Under the pieces are notes generated by a model that made no database searches, had not been told where the DNA came from, and worked only from the letters and a program-made list of their open reading frames with translations. A stretch of DNA of 64,000 bases from positions 16,686,501 through 16,750,500 of the forward strand of contig OZ059899.1 of NCBI GenBank assembly GCA_964057225.1, written 5' to 3'. Positions 22,401 to 36,530 of this stretch are shown piece after piece (within the stretch, counting starts at the first letter, position 1; the number at the start of each line of letters is the position of its first letter). Source of the stretch: Auanema rhodensis (Eukaryota > Nematoda > Chromadorea > Rhabditida > Rhabditidae). A program made the position numbers and the translations under genes.

Positions 22401-25400
22401 TGAACAAATCTTTTGGATGGGGTTGATATAAACTTGTTTTCCGGAAAACTGAGAAGTCACAGCCGAATCTTACTCGGAATATCAGATTCTACACATCTGA
22501 ATACCCAACTTAGGATTATTTATTTTTCATTATAGTTGATGATTTTTGAGAAAAATTGACAATCACCGGACACAACGTGCCTACAGCCTGAACTTTTTTG
22601 TGAACAAATCTTGTGGATGGGGTTGATCTAAACCTTTTTTCCGGAAAACTGAGAAGTCACAGCCGAATCTTATTTGGAATATCAGATTCTACACATCTGA
22701 ATACCCAACTTAGGATTATTTACTTTTCATTATAGTTGATGATTTTTGAGAAAAATTGACAATCACCGGACACAACGTGCCTACAGCCTGAACTTTTTTG
22801 TGAACAAATCTTTTGGATGGGGTTGGTATAAACCTTTTTCCGGAAAACTGAGAAGTCACAGCCAAATCACACCAAGTAATTCAGATTCTACACATCTGAA
22901 TACCCAACTTAGGATTATTTATTTTTCATTATAGTTGATGATTTTTGAGAAAAATTGACAATCACCGGACACAACGTGCCTACAGCCTGAACTTTTTTGT
23001 GAACAAATCTTGTGGATGGGGTTGATATAAACCTGTTTTCCGGAAAACTGAGAAGTCACAGCCGAATCTTACTCGGAATATCAGATTCTACACATCTGAA
23101 TACCCAACTTAGGATTATTTATTTTTCATTATAGTTGATGATTTTTGAGAAAAATTGACAATCACCGGACACAACGTGCCTACAGCCTGAACTTTTTTGT
23201 GAACAAATCTTTTGGATGGGGTTGATATAAACTTGTTTTCCGGAAAACTGAGAAGTCACAGCCAAATCTTATTCGGAATATCAGATTCTACACATCTGAA
23301 TACCCAACTTAGGATTATTTATTTTTCATTATAGTTGATGATTTTTGAGAAAAATTGACAATCACCGGACACAACGTGCCTACAGCCTGAACTTTTTTGT
23401 GAACAAATCTTGTGGATGGGGTTGGTATAAACCTTTTTCCGGAAAACTGAGAAGTCACAGCCGAATCTTACTCGGAATATCAGATTCTACACATCTGAAT
23501 ACCCAACTTAGGATTATTTATTTTTCATTATAGTTGATGATTTTTGAGAAAAATTGACAATCACCGGACACAACGTGCCTACAGCCTGAACTTTTTTGTG
23601 AACAAATCTTGTGGATGGGGTTGATATAAACTTGTTTTCCGGAAAACTGAGAAGTCACAGCCGAATCTTACTCGGAATATCAGATTCTCCACATCTGAAT
23701 ACCCAACTTAGGATTATTTATTTTTCATTATTGTTGATGATTATTGAGAAAAATTGACAATCACCGGACACAATGTGCCTACAGCCTGAACTTTTTTGTG
23801 AACAAATCTTTTGGATGGGGTTGATATAAACTTGTTTTCCGGAAAACTGAGAAGTTACAGCCGAATCGTATTTGGAATATCAGATTCTACACATCTGAAT
23901 ACCCAACTTAGGATTATTTATTTTTCATTATAGTTGATGATTTTTGAGAAAAATTGACAATCACCGGACACAACGTGCCTACAGCCTGAACTTTTTTGTG
24001 AACAAATCTTGTGGATGGGGTTGGTATAAACCTTTTTTCCGGAAAACTGAGAAGTCACAGCCAAATCTTATTCGGAATATCAGATTCTACACATCTGAAT
24101 ACCCAACTTAGGATTATTTATTTTTCATTATAGTTGATGATTTTTGAGAAAAATTGACAATCACCGGACACAACGTGCCTACAGCCTGAACTTTTTTGTG
24201 AACAAATCTTGTGGATGGGGTTGGTATAAACCTTTTTCCGGAAAACTGAGAAGTCACAGCCAAATCTTATTCGGAATATCAGATTCTACACATCTGAATA
24301 CCCAACTTAGGATTATTTATTTTTCATTATAGTTGATGATTTTTGAGAAAAATTGACAATCACCGGACACAACGTGCCTACAGCCTGAACTTTTTTGTGA
24401 ACAAATCTTGTGGATGGGGTTGGTATAAACCTTTTTCCGGAAAACTGAGAAGTCACAGCCAAATCACACCAAGTAATTCAGATTCTACACATCTGAATAC
24501 CCAACTTAGGATTATTTATTTTTCATTATAGTTGATGATTTTTGAGAAAAATTGACAATCACCGGACACAACGTGCCTACAGCCTGAACTTTTTTGTGAA
24601 CAAATCTTGTGGATGGGGTTGATATAAACCTGTTTTCCGGAAAACTGAGAAGTCACAGCCGAATCTTACTCGGAATATCAGATTCTACACATCTGAATAC
24701 CCAACTTAGGATTATTTATTTTTCATTATAGTTGATGATTTTTGAGAAAAATTGACAATCACCGGACACAACGTGCCTACAGCCTGAACTTTTTTGTGAA
24801 CAAATCTTTTGGATGGGGTTGATATAAACCTGTTTTCCGGAAAACTGAGAAGTCACAGCCGAATCTTACTCGGAATATCAGATTCTACACATCTGAATAC
24901 CCAACTTAGGATTATTTATTTTTCATTATAGTTGATGATTTTTGAGAAAAATTGACAATCACCGGACACAACGTGCCTACAGCCTGAACTTTTTTGTGAA
25001 CAAATGTTGTGGATGGGGTTGATATAAACCTTTTTTCCGGAAAACTGAGAAGTCACAGCCAAATCACACCAAGTAATTCAGATTCTCCACATCTGAATAC
25101 CCAACTTAGGATTATTTATTTTTCATTATAGTTGATGATTATTGAGAAAAATTGACAATCACCGGACACAACGTGCCTACAGCCTGAACTTTTTTGTGAA
25201 CAAATGTTGTGGATGGGGTTGATATAAACCTTTTTTCCGGAAAACTGAGAAGTCACAGCCAAATCACACCAAGTAATTCAGATTCTCCACATCTGAATAC
25301 CCAACTTAGGATTATTTATTTTTCATTATTGTTGATGATTATTGAGAAAAATTGACAATCACCGGACACAATGTGCCTACAGCCTGAACTTTTTTGTGAA

Positions 25401-28400
25401 CAAATCTTGTGGATGGGGTTGGTATAAACCTTTTTCCGGAAAACTGAGAAGTCACAGCCAAATCACACCAAGTAATTCAGATTCTACACATCTGAATACC
25501 CAACTTAGGATTATTTATTTTTCATTATAGTTGATGATTATTGAGAAAAATTGACAATCACCGGACACAACGTGCCTACAGCCTGAACTTTTTTGTGAAC
25601 AAATCTTGTGGATGGGGTTGATATAAACCTGTTTTCCGGAAAACTGAGAAGTCACAGCCGAATCTTACTCGGAATATCAGATTCTACACATCTGAATACC
25701 CAACTTAGGATTATTTATTTTTCATTATAGTTGATGATTTTTGAGAAAAATTGACAATCACCGGACACAACGTGCCTACAGCCTGAACTTTTTTGTGAAC
25801 AAATCTTGTGGATGGGGTTGGTATAAACCTTTTTCCGGAAAACTGAGAAGTCACAGCCAAATCACACCAAGTAATTCAGATTCTACACATCTGAATACCC
25901 AACTTAGGATTATTTATTTTTCATTATAGTTGATGATTATTGAGAAAAATTGACAATCACCGGACACAACGTGCCTACAGCCTGAACTTTTTTGTGAACA
26001 AATCTTGTGGATGGGGTTGGTATAAACCTTTTTCCGGAAAACTGAGAAGTCACAGCCAAATCACACCAAGTAATTCAGATTCTACACATCTGAATACCCA
26101 ACTTAGGATTATTTATTTTTCATTATAGTTGATGATTATTGAGAAAAATTGACAATCACCGGACACAACGTGCCTACAGCCTGAACTTTTTTGTGAACAA
26201 ATCTTGTGGATGGGGTTGATATAAACCTGTTTTCCGGAAAACTGAGAAGTCACAGCCGAATCTTACTCGGAATATCAGATTCTACACATCTGAATACCCA
26301 ACTTAGGATTATTTATTTTTCATTATAGTTGATGATTTTTGAGAAAAATTGACAATCACCGGACACAATGTGCCTACAGCCTGAACTTTTTTGTGAACAA
26401 ATCTTTTGGATGGGGTTGATATAAACTTTTTTTCCGAAAAACTGAGAAGTCACAGCCAAATCACACCAAGTAATTCAGATTCTCCACATCTGAATACCCA
26501 ACTTAGGATTATTTATTTTTCATTATTGTTGATGATTTTTAAGAAAAATTGACAATCACCGGACACAACGTGCCTACAGCCTGAACTTTTTTGTGAACAA
26601 ATCTTGTGGATGGGGTTGGTATAAACCTTTTTCCGGAAAACTGAGAAGTCACAGCCAAATCACACCAAGTAATTCAGATTCTCCACATCTGAATACCCAA
26701 CTTAGGATTATTTATTTTTCATTATTGTTGATGATTTTTAAGAAAAATTGACAATCACCGGACACAACGTGCCTACAGCCTGAACTTTTTTGTGAACAAA
26801 TCTTGTGGATGGGGTTGATCTAAACCTGTTTTCCGGAAAACTGAGAAGTCACAGCCGAATCGTACTTGGAATATCAGATTCTACACATCTGAATACCCAA
26901 CTTAGGATTATTTATTTTTCATTATAGTTGATGATTTTTGAGAAAAATTGACAATCACCGGACACAACGTGCCTACAGCCTGAACTTTTTTGTGAACAAA
27001 TCTTTTGGATGGGGTTGATATAAACTTTTTTTCCGAAAAACTGAGAAGTCACAGCCAAATCACACCAAGTAATTCAGATTCTCCACATCTGAATACCCAA
27101 CTTAGGATTATTTATTTTTCATTATTGTTGATGATTATTGAGAAAAATTGACAATCACCGGACACAACGTGCCTACAGCCTGAACTTTTTTGTGAACAAA
27201 TCTTGTGGATGGGGTTGATCTAAACCTGTTTTCCGGAAAACTGAGAAGTCACAGCCGAATCGTACTTGGAATATCAGATTCTACACATCTGAATACCCAA
27301 CTTAGGATTATTTATTTTTCATTATTGTTGATGATTTTTGAGAAAAATTGACAATCACCGGACACAACGTGCCTACAGCCTGAACTTTTTTGTGAACAAA
27401 TCTTGTGGATGGGGTTGATCTAAACCTGTTTTCCGGAAAACTGAGAAGTCACAGCCGAATCGTACTTGGAATATCAGATTCTACACATCTGAATACCCAA
27501 CTTAGGATTATTTATTTTTCATTATTGTTGATGATTATTGAGAAAAATTGACAATCACCGGACACAACGTGCCTACAGCCTGAACTTTTTTGTGAACAAA
27601 TCTTTTGGATGGGGTTGATATAAACTTTTTTTCCGAAAAACTGAGAAGTCACAGCCAAATCACACCAAGTAATTCAGATTCTACACATCTGAATACCCAA
27701 CTTAGGATTATTTATTTTTCATTATTGTTGATGATTATTGAGAAAAATTGACAATCACCGGACACAACGTGCCTACAGCCTGAACTTTTTTGTGAACAAA
27801 TCTTTTGGATGGGGTTGATCTAAACCTGTTTTCCGGAAAACTGAGAAGTCACAGCCGAATCGTTCTTGGAATATCAGATTCTACACATCTGAATACCCAA
27901 CTTAGGATTATTTATTTTTCATTATTGTTGATGATTATTGAGAAAAATTGACAATCACCGGACACAACGTGCCTACAGCCTGAACTTTTTTGTGAACAAA
28001 TCTTTTGGATGGGGTTGATATAAACTTTTTTTCCGAAAAACTGAGAAGTCACAGCCAAATCACACCAAGTAATTCAGATTCTACACATCTGAATACCCAA
28101 CTTAGGATTATTTATTTTTCATTATTGTTGATGATTATTGAGAAAAATTGACAATCACCGGACACAACGTGCCTACAGCCTGAACTTTTTTGTGAACAAA
28201 TCTTTTGGATGGGGTTGATCTAAACCTGTTTTCCGGAAAACTGAGAAGTCACAGCCGAATCGTTCTTGGAATATCAGATTCTACACATCTGAATACCCAA
28301 CTTAGGATTATTTATTTTTCATTATTGTTGATGATTATTGAGAAAAATTGACAATCACCGGACACAACGTGCCTACAGCCTGAACTTTTTTGTGAACAAA

Positions 28401-31400
28401 TCTTTTGGATGGGGTTGATATAAACTTTTTTTCCGAAAAACTGAGAAGTCACAGCCAAATCACACCAAGTAATTCAGATTCTACACATCTGAATACCCAA
28501 CTTAGGATTATTTATTTTTCATTATTGTTGATGATTATTGAGAAAAATTGACAATCACCGGACACAACGTGCCTACAGCCTGAACTTTTTTGTGAACAAA
28601 TCTTTTGGATGGGGTTGATATAAACTTTTTTTCCGAAAAACTGAGAAGTCACAGCCAAATCACACCAAGTAATTCAGATTCTACACATCTGAATACCCAA
28701 CTTAGGATTATTTATTTTTCATTATTTTTGATGATTATTGAGAAAAATTGACAATCACCGGACACAACGTGCCTACAGCCTGAACTTTTTTGTGAACAAA
28801 TCTTTTGGATGGGGTTGATCTAAACCTGTTTTCCGGAAAACTGAGAAGTCACAGCCGAATCGTACTTGGAATATCAGATTCTACACATCTGAATACCCAA
28901 CTTAGGATTATTTATTTTTCATTATTGTTGATGATTATTGAGAAAAATTGACAATCACCGGACACAACGTGCCTACAGCCTGAACTTTTTTGTGAACAAA
29001 TCTTTTGGATGGGGTTGGTATAAACCTTTTTCCGGAAAACTGAGAAGTCACAGCCAAATCACACCAAGTAATTCAGATTCTACACATCTGAATACCCAAC
29101 TTAGGATTATTTATTTTTCATTATTGTTGATGATTATTGAGAAAAATTGACAATCACCGGACACAACGTGCCTACAGCCTGAACTTTTTTGTGAACAAAT
29201 CTTGTGGATGGGGTTGAGATAAACTTTTTTTCCGAAAAACTGAGAAGTCACAGCCAAATCACACCAAGTAATTCAGATTCTCCACATCTGAATACCCAAC
29301 TTAGGATTATTTATTTTTCATTATTGTTGATGATTATTGAGAAAAATTGACAATCACCGGACACAACGTGCCTACAGCCTGAACTTTTTTGTGAACAAAT
29401 CTTTTGGATGGGGTTGATCTAAACCTGTTTTCCGGAAAACTGAGAAGTCACAGCCGAATCGTACTTGGAATATCAGATTCTACACATCTGAATACCCAAC
29501 TTAGGATTATTTATTTTTCATTATTGTTGATGATTATTGAGAAAAATTGACAATCACCGGACACAACGTGCCTACAGCCTGAACTTTTTTGTGAACAAAT
29601 CTTTTGGATGGGGTTGATCTAAACCTGTTTTCCGGAAAACTGAGAAGTCACAGCCGAATCGTACTTGGAATATCAGATTCTACACATCTGAATACCCAAC
29701 TTAGGATTATTTATTTTTCATTATTGTTGATGATTATTGAGAAAAATTGACAATCACCGGACACAACGTGCCTACAGCCTGAACTTTTTTGTGAACAAAT
29801 CTTTTGGATGGGGTTGATCTAAACCTGTTTTCCGGAAAACTGAGAAGTCACAGCCGAATCGTACTTGGAATATCAGATTCTACACATCTGAATACCCAAC
29901 TTAGGATTATTTATTTTTCATTATTGTTGATGATTATTGAGAAAAATTGACAATCACCGGACACAACGTGCCTACAGCCTGAACTTTTTTGTGAACAAAT
30001 CTTTTGGATGGGGTTGATCTAAACCTGTTTTCCGGAAAACTGAGAAGTCACAGCCGAATCGTTCTTGGAATATCAGATTCTACACATCTGAATACCCAAC
30101 TTAGGATTATTTATTTTTCATTATTGTTGATGATTATTGAGAAAAATTGACAATCACCGGACACAACGTGCCTACAGCCTGAACTTTTTTGTGAACAAAT
30201 CTTTTGGATGGGGTTGATCTAAACCTGTTTTCCGGAAAACTGAGAAGTCACAGCCGAATCGTACTTGGAATATCAGATTCTACACATCTGAATACCCAAC
30301 TTAGGATTATTTATTTTTCATTATTGTTGATGATTATTGAGAAAAATTGACAATCACCGGACACAACGTGCCTACAGCCTGAACTTTTTTGTGAACAAAT
30401 CTTTTGGATGGGGTTGATCTAAACCTGTTTTCCGGAAAACTGAGAAGTCACAGCCGAATCGTACTTGGAATATCAGATTCTACACATCTGAATACCCAAC
30501 TTAGGATTATTTATTTTTCATTATTTTTGATGATTATTGAGAAAAATTGACAATCACCGGACACAACGTGCCTACAGCCTGAACTTTTTTGTGAACAAAT
30601 CTTTTGGATGGGGTTGGTATAAACCTTTTTCCGGAAAACTGAGAAGTCACAGCCAAATCACACCAAGTAATTCAGATTCTACACATCTGAATACCCAACT
30701 TAGGATTATTTATTTTTCATTATTGTTGATGATTATTGAGAAAAATTGACAATCACCGGACACAACGTGCCTACAGCCTGAACTTTTTTGTGAACAAATC
30801 TTTTGGATGGGGTTGATCTAAACCTGTTTTCCGGAAAACTGAGAAGTCACAGCCGAATCGTACTTGGAATATCAGATTCTACACATCTGAATACCCAACT
30901 TAGGATTATTTATTTTTCATTATTTTTGATGATTTTTGAGAAAAAGGAACATTCACCGAGCACAACGTGCCTACAGCCTGAACTTTTTTGTGAACAAATC
31001 TTTTGGATGGGGTTGATCTAAACCTGTTTTCCGGAAAACTGAGAAGTCACAGCCGAATCGTACTTGGAATATCAGATTCTACACATCTGAATACCCAACT
31101 TAGGATTATTTATTTTTCATTATAGTTGATGATTTTTGAGAAAAATTGACAATCATCGGACACAACGTGCCTACAGCCTGAACTTTTTTGTGAACAAAAC
31201 TTTTGGATGGGGTTGATCTAAACCTGTTTTCCGGAAAACTGAGAAGTCACAGCCGAATCGTACTTGGAATATCAGATTCTACACATCTGAATACCCAACT
31301 TAGGATTATTTATTTTTCATTATAGTTGATGATTTTTGAGAAAAATTGACAATCACCGGACACAACGTGCCTACAGCCTGAACTTTTTTGTGAACAAATC

Positions 31401-33331
31401 TTTTGGATGGGGTTGGTATAAACCTTTTTCCGGAAAACTGAGAAGTCACAGCCAAATCACACCAAGTAATTCAGATTCTCCACATCTGAATACCCAACTT
31501 AGGATTATTTATTTTTCATTATTGTTGATGATTATTGAGAAAAATTGACAATCACCGGACACAACGTGCCTACAGCCTGAACTTTTTTGTGAACAAATCT
31601 TTTGGATGGGGTTGATCTAAACCTGTTTTCCGGAAAACTGAGAAGTCACAGCCGAATCGTTCTTGGAATATCAGATTCTACACATCTGAATACCCAACTT
31701 AGGATTATTTATTTTTCATTATTGTTGATGATTATTGAGAAAAATTGACAATCACCGGACACAACGTGCCTACAGCCTGAACTTTTTTGTGAACAAATCT
31801 TTTGGATGGGGTTGATCTAAACCTGTTTTCCGGAAAACTGAGAAGTCACAGCCGAATCGTACTTGGAATATCAGATTCTACACATCTGAATACCCAACTT
31901 AGGATTATTTAATTTTCATTATTGTTGATGATTATTGAGAAAAATTGACAATCACCGGACACAACGTGCCTACAGCCTGAACTTTTTTGTGAACAAATCT
32001 TTTGGATGGGGTTGGTATAAACCTTTTTCCGGAAAACTGAGAAGTCACAGCCAAATCACACCAAGTAATTCAGATTCTACACATCTGAATACCCAACTTA
32101 GGATTATTTATTTTTCATTATTGTTGATGATTATTGAGAAAAATTGACAATCACCGGACACAACGTGCCTACAGCCTGAACTTTTTTGTGAACAAATCTT
32201 GTGGATGGGGTTGAGATAAACTTTTTTTCCGAAAAACTGAGAAGTCACAGCCAAATCACACCAAGTAATTCAGATTCTCCACATCTGAATACCCAACTTA
32301 GGATTATTTATTTTTCATTATTGTTGATGATTATTGAGAAAAATTGACAATCACCGGACACAACGTGCCTACAGCCTGAACTTTTTTGTGAACAAATCTT
32401 TTGGATGGGGTTGATCTAAACCTGTTTTCCGGAAAACTGAGAAGTCACAGCCGAATCGTACTTGGAATATCAGATTCTACACATCTGAATACCCAACTTA
32501 GGATTATTTATTTTTCATTATTTTTGATGATTATTGAGAAAAATTGACAATCACCGGACACAACGTGCCTACAGCCTGAACTTTTTTGTGAACAAATCTT
32601 TTGGATGGGGTTGGTATAAACCTTTTTCCGGAAAACTGAGAAGTCACAGCCAAATCACACCAAGTAATTCAGATTCTACACATCTGAATACCCAACTTAG
32701 GATTATTTATTTTTCATTATTGTTGATGATTATTGAGAAAAATTGACAATCACCGGACACAACGTGCCTACAGCCTGAACTTTTTTGTGAACAAATCTTG
32801 TGGATGGGGTTGAGATAAACTTTTTTTCCGAAAAACTGAGAAGTCACAGCCAAATCACACCAAGTAATTCAGATTCTCCACATCTGAATACCCAACTTAG
32901 GATTATTTATTTTTCATTATTGTTGATGATTATTGAGAAAAATTGACAATCACCGGACACAACGTGCCTACAGCCTGAACTTTTTTGTGAACAAATCTTT
33001 TGGATGGGGTTGATCTAAACCTGTTTTCCGGAAAACTGAGAAGTCACAGCCGAATCGTACTTGGAATATCAGATTCTACACATCTGAATACCCAACTTAG
33101 GATTATTTATTTTTCATTATTGTTGATGATTATTGAGAAAAATTGACAATCACCGGACACAACGTGCCTACAGCCTGAACTTTTTTGTGAACAAATCTTG
33201 TGGATGGGGTTGATCTAAACCTGTTTTCCGGAAAACTGAGAAGTCACAGCCGAATCGTACTTGGAATATCAGATTCTACACATCTGAATACCCAACTTAG
33301 GATTATTTATTTTTCATTATTTTCGATGATT

Positions 33332-36300
33332 ATTGAGAAAAATTGACAATCACCGGACACAACGTGCCTACAGCCTGAACTTTTTTGTGAACAAATCTTT
33401 TGGATGGGGTTGGTATAAACCTTTTTCCGGAAAACTGAGAAGTCACAGCCAAATCACACCAAGTAATTCAGATTCTACACATCTGAATACCCAACTTAGG
33501 ATTATCTATTTTTCATTATTGTTGATGATTATTGAGAAAAATTGACAATCACCGGACACAACGTGCCTACAGCCTGAACTTTTTTGTGAACAAATCTTTT
33601 GGATGGGGTTGATCTAAACCTGTTTTCCGGAAAACTGAGAAGTCACAGCCGAATCGTACTTGGAATATCAGATTCTACACATCTGAATACCCAACTTAGG
33701 ATTATTTATTTTTCATTATTTTTGATGATTTTTGAGAAAAAGGAACATTCACCGAGCACAACGTGCCTACAGCCTGAACTTTTTTGTGAACAAAACTTTT
33801 GGATGGGGTTGATCTAAACCTGTTTTCCGGAAAACTGAGAAGTCACAGCCGAATCGTACTTGGAATATCAGATTCTACACATCTGAATACCCAACTTAGG
33901 ATTATTTATTTTTCATTATAGTTGATGATTTTTGAGAAAAATTGACAATCACCGGACACAACGTGCCTACAGCCTGAACTTTTTTGTGAACAAATCTTTT
34001 GGATGGGGTTGGTATAAACCTTTTTCCGGAAAACTGAGAAGTCACAGCCAAATCACACCAAGTAATTCAGATTCTACACATCTGAATACCCAACTTAGGA
34101 TTATTTATTTTTCATTATAGTTGATGATTTTTGAGAAAAAGGAACATTCACCGAGCACAACGTGCCTACAGCCTGAACTTTTTTGTGAACAAATCTTTTG
34201 GATGGGGTTGATCTAAACCTGTTTTCCGGAAAACTGAGAAGTCACAGCCGAATCGTACTTGGAATATCAGATTCTACACATCTGAATACCCAACTTAGGA
34301 TTATTTATTTTTCATTATAGTTGATGATTTTTGAGAAAAAGGAACATTCACCGGACACAACGTGCCTACAGCCTGAACTTTTTTGTGAACAAATCTTTTG
34401 GATGGGGTTGATCTAAACCTGTTTTCCGGAAAACTGAGAAGTCACAGCCGAATCGTACTTGGAATATCAGATTCTACACATCTGAATACCCAACTTAGGA
34501 TTATTTATTTTTCATTATAGTTGATGATTTTTGAGAAAAATTGACAATCACCGGACACAATGTGCCTACAGCCTGAACTTTTTTGTGAACAAATCTTGTG
34601 GATGGGGTTGATATAAACCTTTTTTCCGGAAAATTGAGAAGTCACAGCCAAATCACACCAAGTAATTCAGATTCTCCACATCTGAATACCCAACTTAGGA
34701 TTATTTATTTTTCATTATTGATGATGATTATTGAGAAAAATTGACAATCACCGGACACAACGTGCCTACAGCCTGAACTTTTTTGTGAACAAATCTTTTG
34801 GATGGGGTTGATCTAAACCTGTTTTCCGGAAAACTGAGAAGTCACAGCCGAATCGTACTTGGAATATCAGATTCTACACATCTGAATACCCAACTTAGGA
34901 TTATTTATTTTTCATTATAGTTGATGATTTTTGAGAAAAATTGACAATCACCGGACACAATGTGCCTACAGCCTGAACTTTTTTGTGAACAAATCTTTTG
35001 GATGGGGTTGATCTAAACCTGTTTTCCGGAAAACTGAGAAGTCACAGCCGAATCGTACTTGGAATATCAGATTCTACACATCTGAATACCCAACTTAGGA
35101 TTATCTATTTTTCATTATTGTTGATGATTATTGAGAAAAATTGACAATCACCGGACACAACGTGCCTACAGCCTGAACTTTTTTGTGAACAAATCTTTTG
35201 GATGGGGTTGATCTAAACCTGTTTTCCGGAAAACTGAGAAGTCACAGCCGAATCGTACTTGGAATATCAGATTCTACACATCTGAATACCCAACTTAGGA
35301 TTATTTATTTTTCATTATTTTTGATGATTTTTGAGAAAAAGGAACATTCACCGAGCACAACGTGCCTACAGCCTGAACTTTTTTGTGAACAAAACTTTTG
35401 GATGGGGTTGATCTAAACCTGTTTTCCGGAAAACTGAGAAGTCACAGCCGAATCGTACTTGGAATATCAGATTCTACACATCTGAATACCCAACTTAGGA
35501 TTATTTATTTTTCATTATAGTTGATGATTTTTGAGAAAAATTGACAATCACCGGACACAACGTGCCTACAGCCTGAACTTTTTTGTGAACAAATCTTTTG
35601 GATGGGGTTGGTATAAACCTTTTTCCGGAAAACTGAGAAGTCACAGCCAAATCACACCAAGTAATTCAGATTCTACACATCTGAATACCCAACTTAGGAT
35701 TATTTATTTTTCATTATAGTTGATGATTTTTGAGAAAAAGGAACATTCACCGAGCACAACGTGCCTACAGCCTGAACTTTTTTGTGAACAAATCTTTTGG
35801 ATGGGGTTGATCTAAACCTGTTTTCCGGAAAACTGAGAAGTCACAGCCGAATCGTACTTGGAATATCAGATTCTACACATCTGAATACCCAACTTAGGAT
35901 TATTTATTTTTCATTATAGTTGATGATTTTTGAGAAAAAGGAACATTCACCGGACACAACGTGCCTACAGCCTGAACTTTTTTGTGAACAAATCTTTTGG
36001 ATGGGGTTGATCTAAACCTGTTTTCCGGAAAACTGAGAAGTCACAGCCGAATCGTACTTGGAATATCAGATTCTACACATCTGAATACCCAACTTAGGAT
36101 TATTTATTTTTCATTATAGTTGATGATTTTTGAGAAAAATTGACAATCACCGGACACAATGTGCCTACAGCCTGAACTTTTTTGTGAACAAATCTTTTGG
36201 ATGGGGTTGATCTAAACCTTTTTTCCGGAAAATTGAGAAGTCACAGCCAAATCACACCAAGTAATTCAGATTCTCCACATCTGAATACCCAACTTAGGAT

Positions 36301-36530
36301 TATTTATTTTTCATTATTGATGATGATTATTGAGAAAAATTGACAATCACCGGACACAACGTGCCTACAGCCTGAACTTTTTTGTGAACAAATCTTTTGG
36401 ATGGGGTTGATCTAAACCTGTTTTCCGGAAAACTGAGAAGTCACAGCCGAATCGTACTTGGAATATCAGATTCTACACATCTGAATACCCAACTTAGGAT
36501 TATTTATTTTTCATTATAGTTGATGATTTT
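33332..36530 (+). repeat. Higher-order repeat: 2 x about 1599 bp (8 monomers)
   Basis: Distinctive monomers at 33599 and 33932 recur at 35198 and 35531, including the AAAACTTTTGG mark and GAACATTCACCGAGC variants in the same order. Boundaries are approximate. Confidence 0.6.
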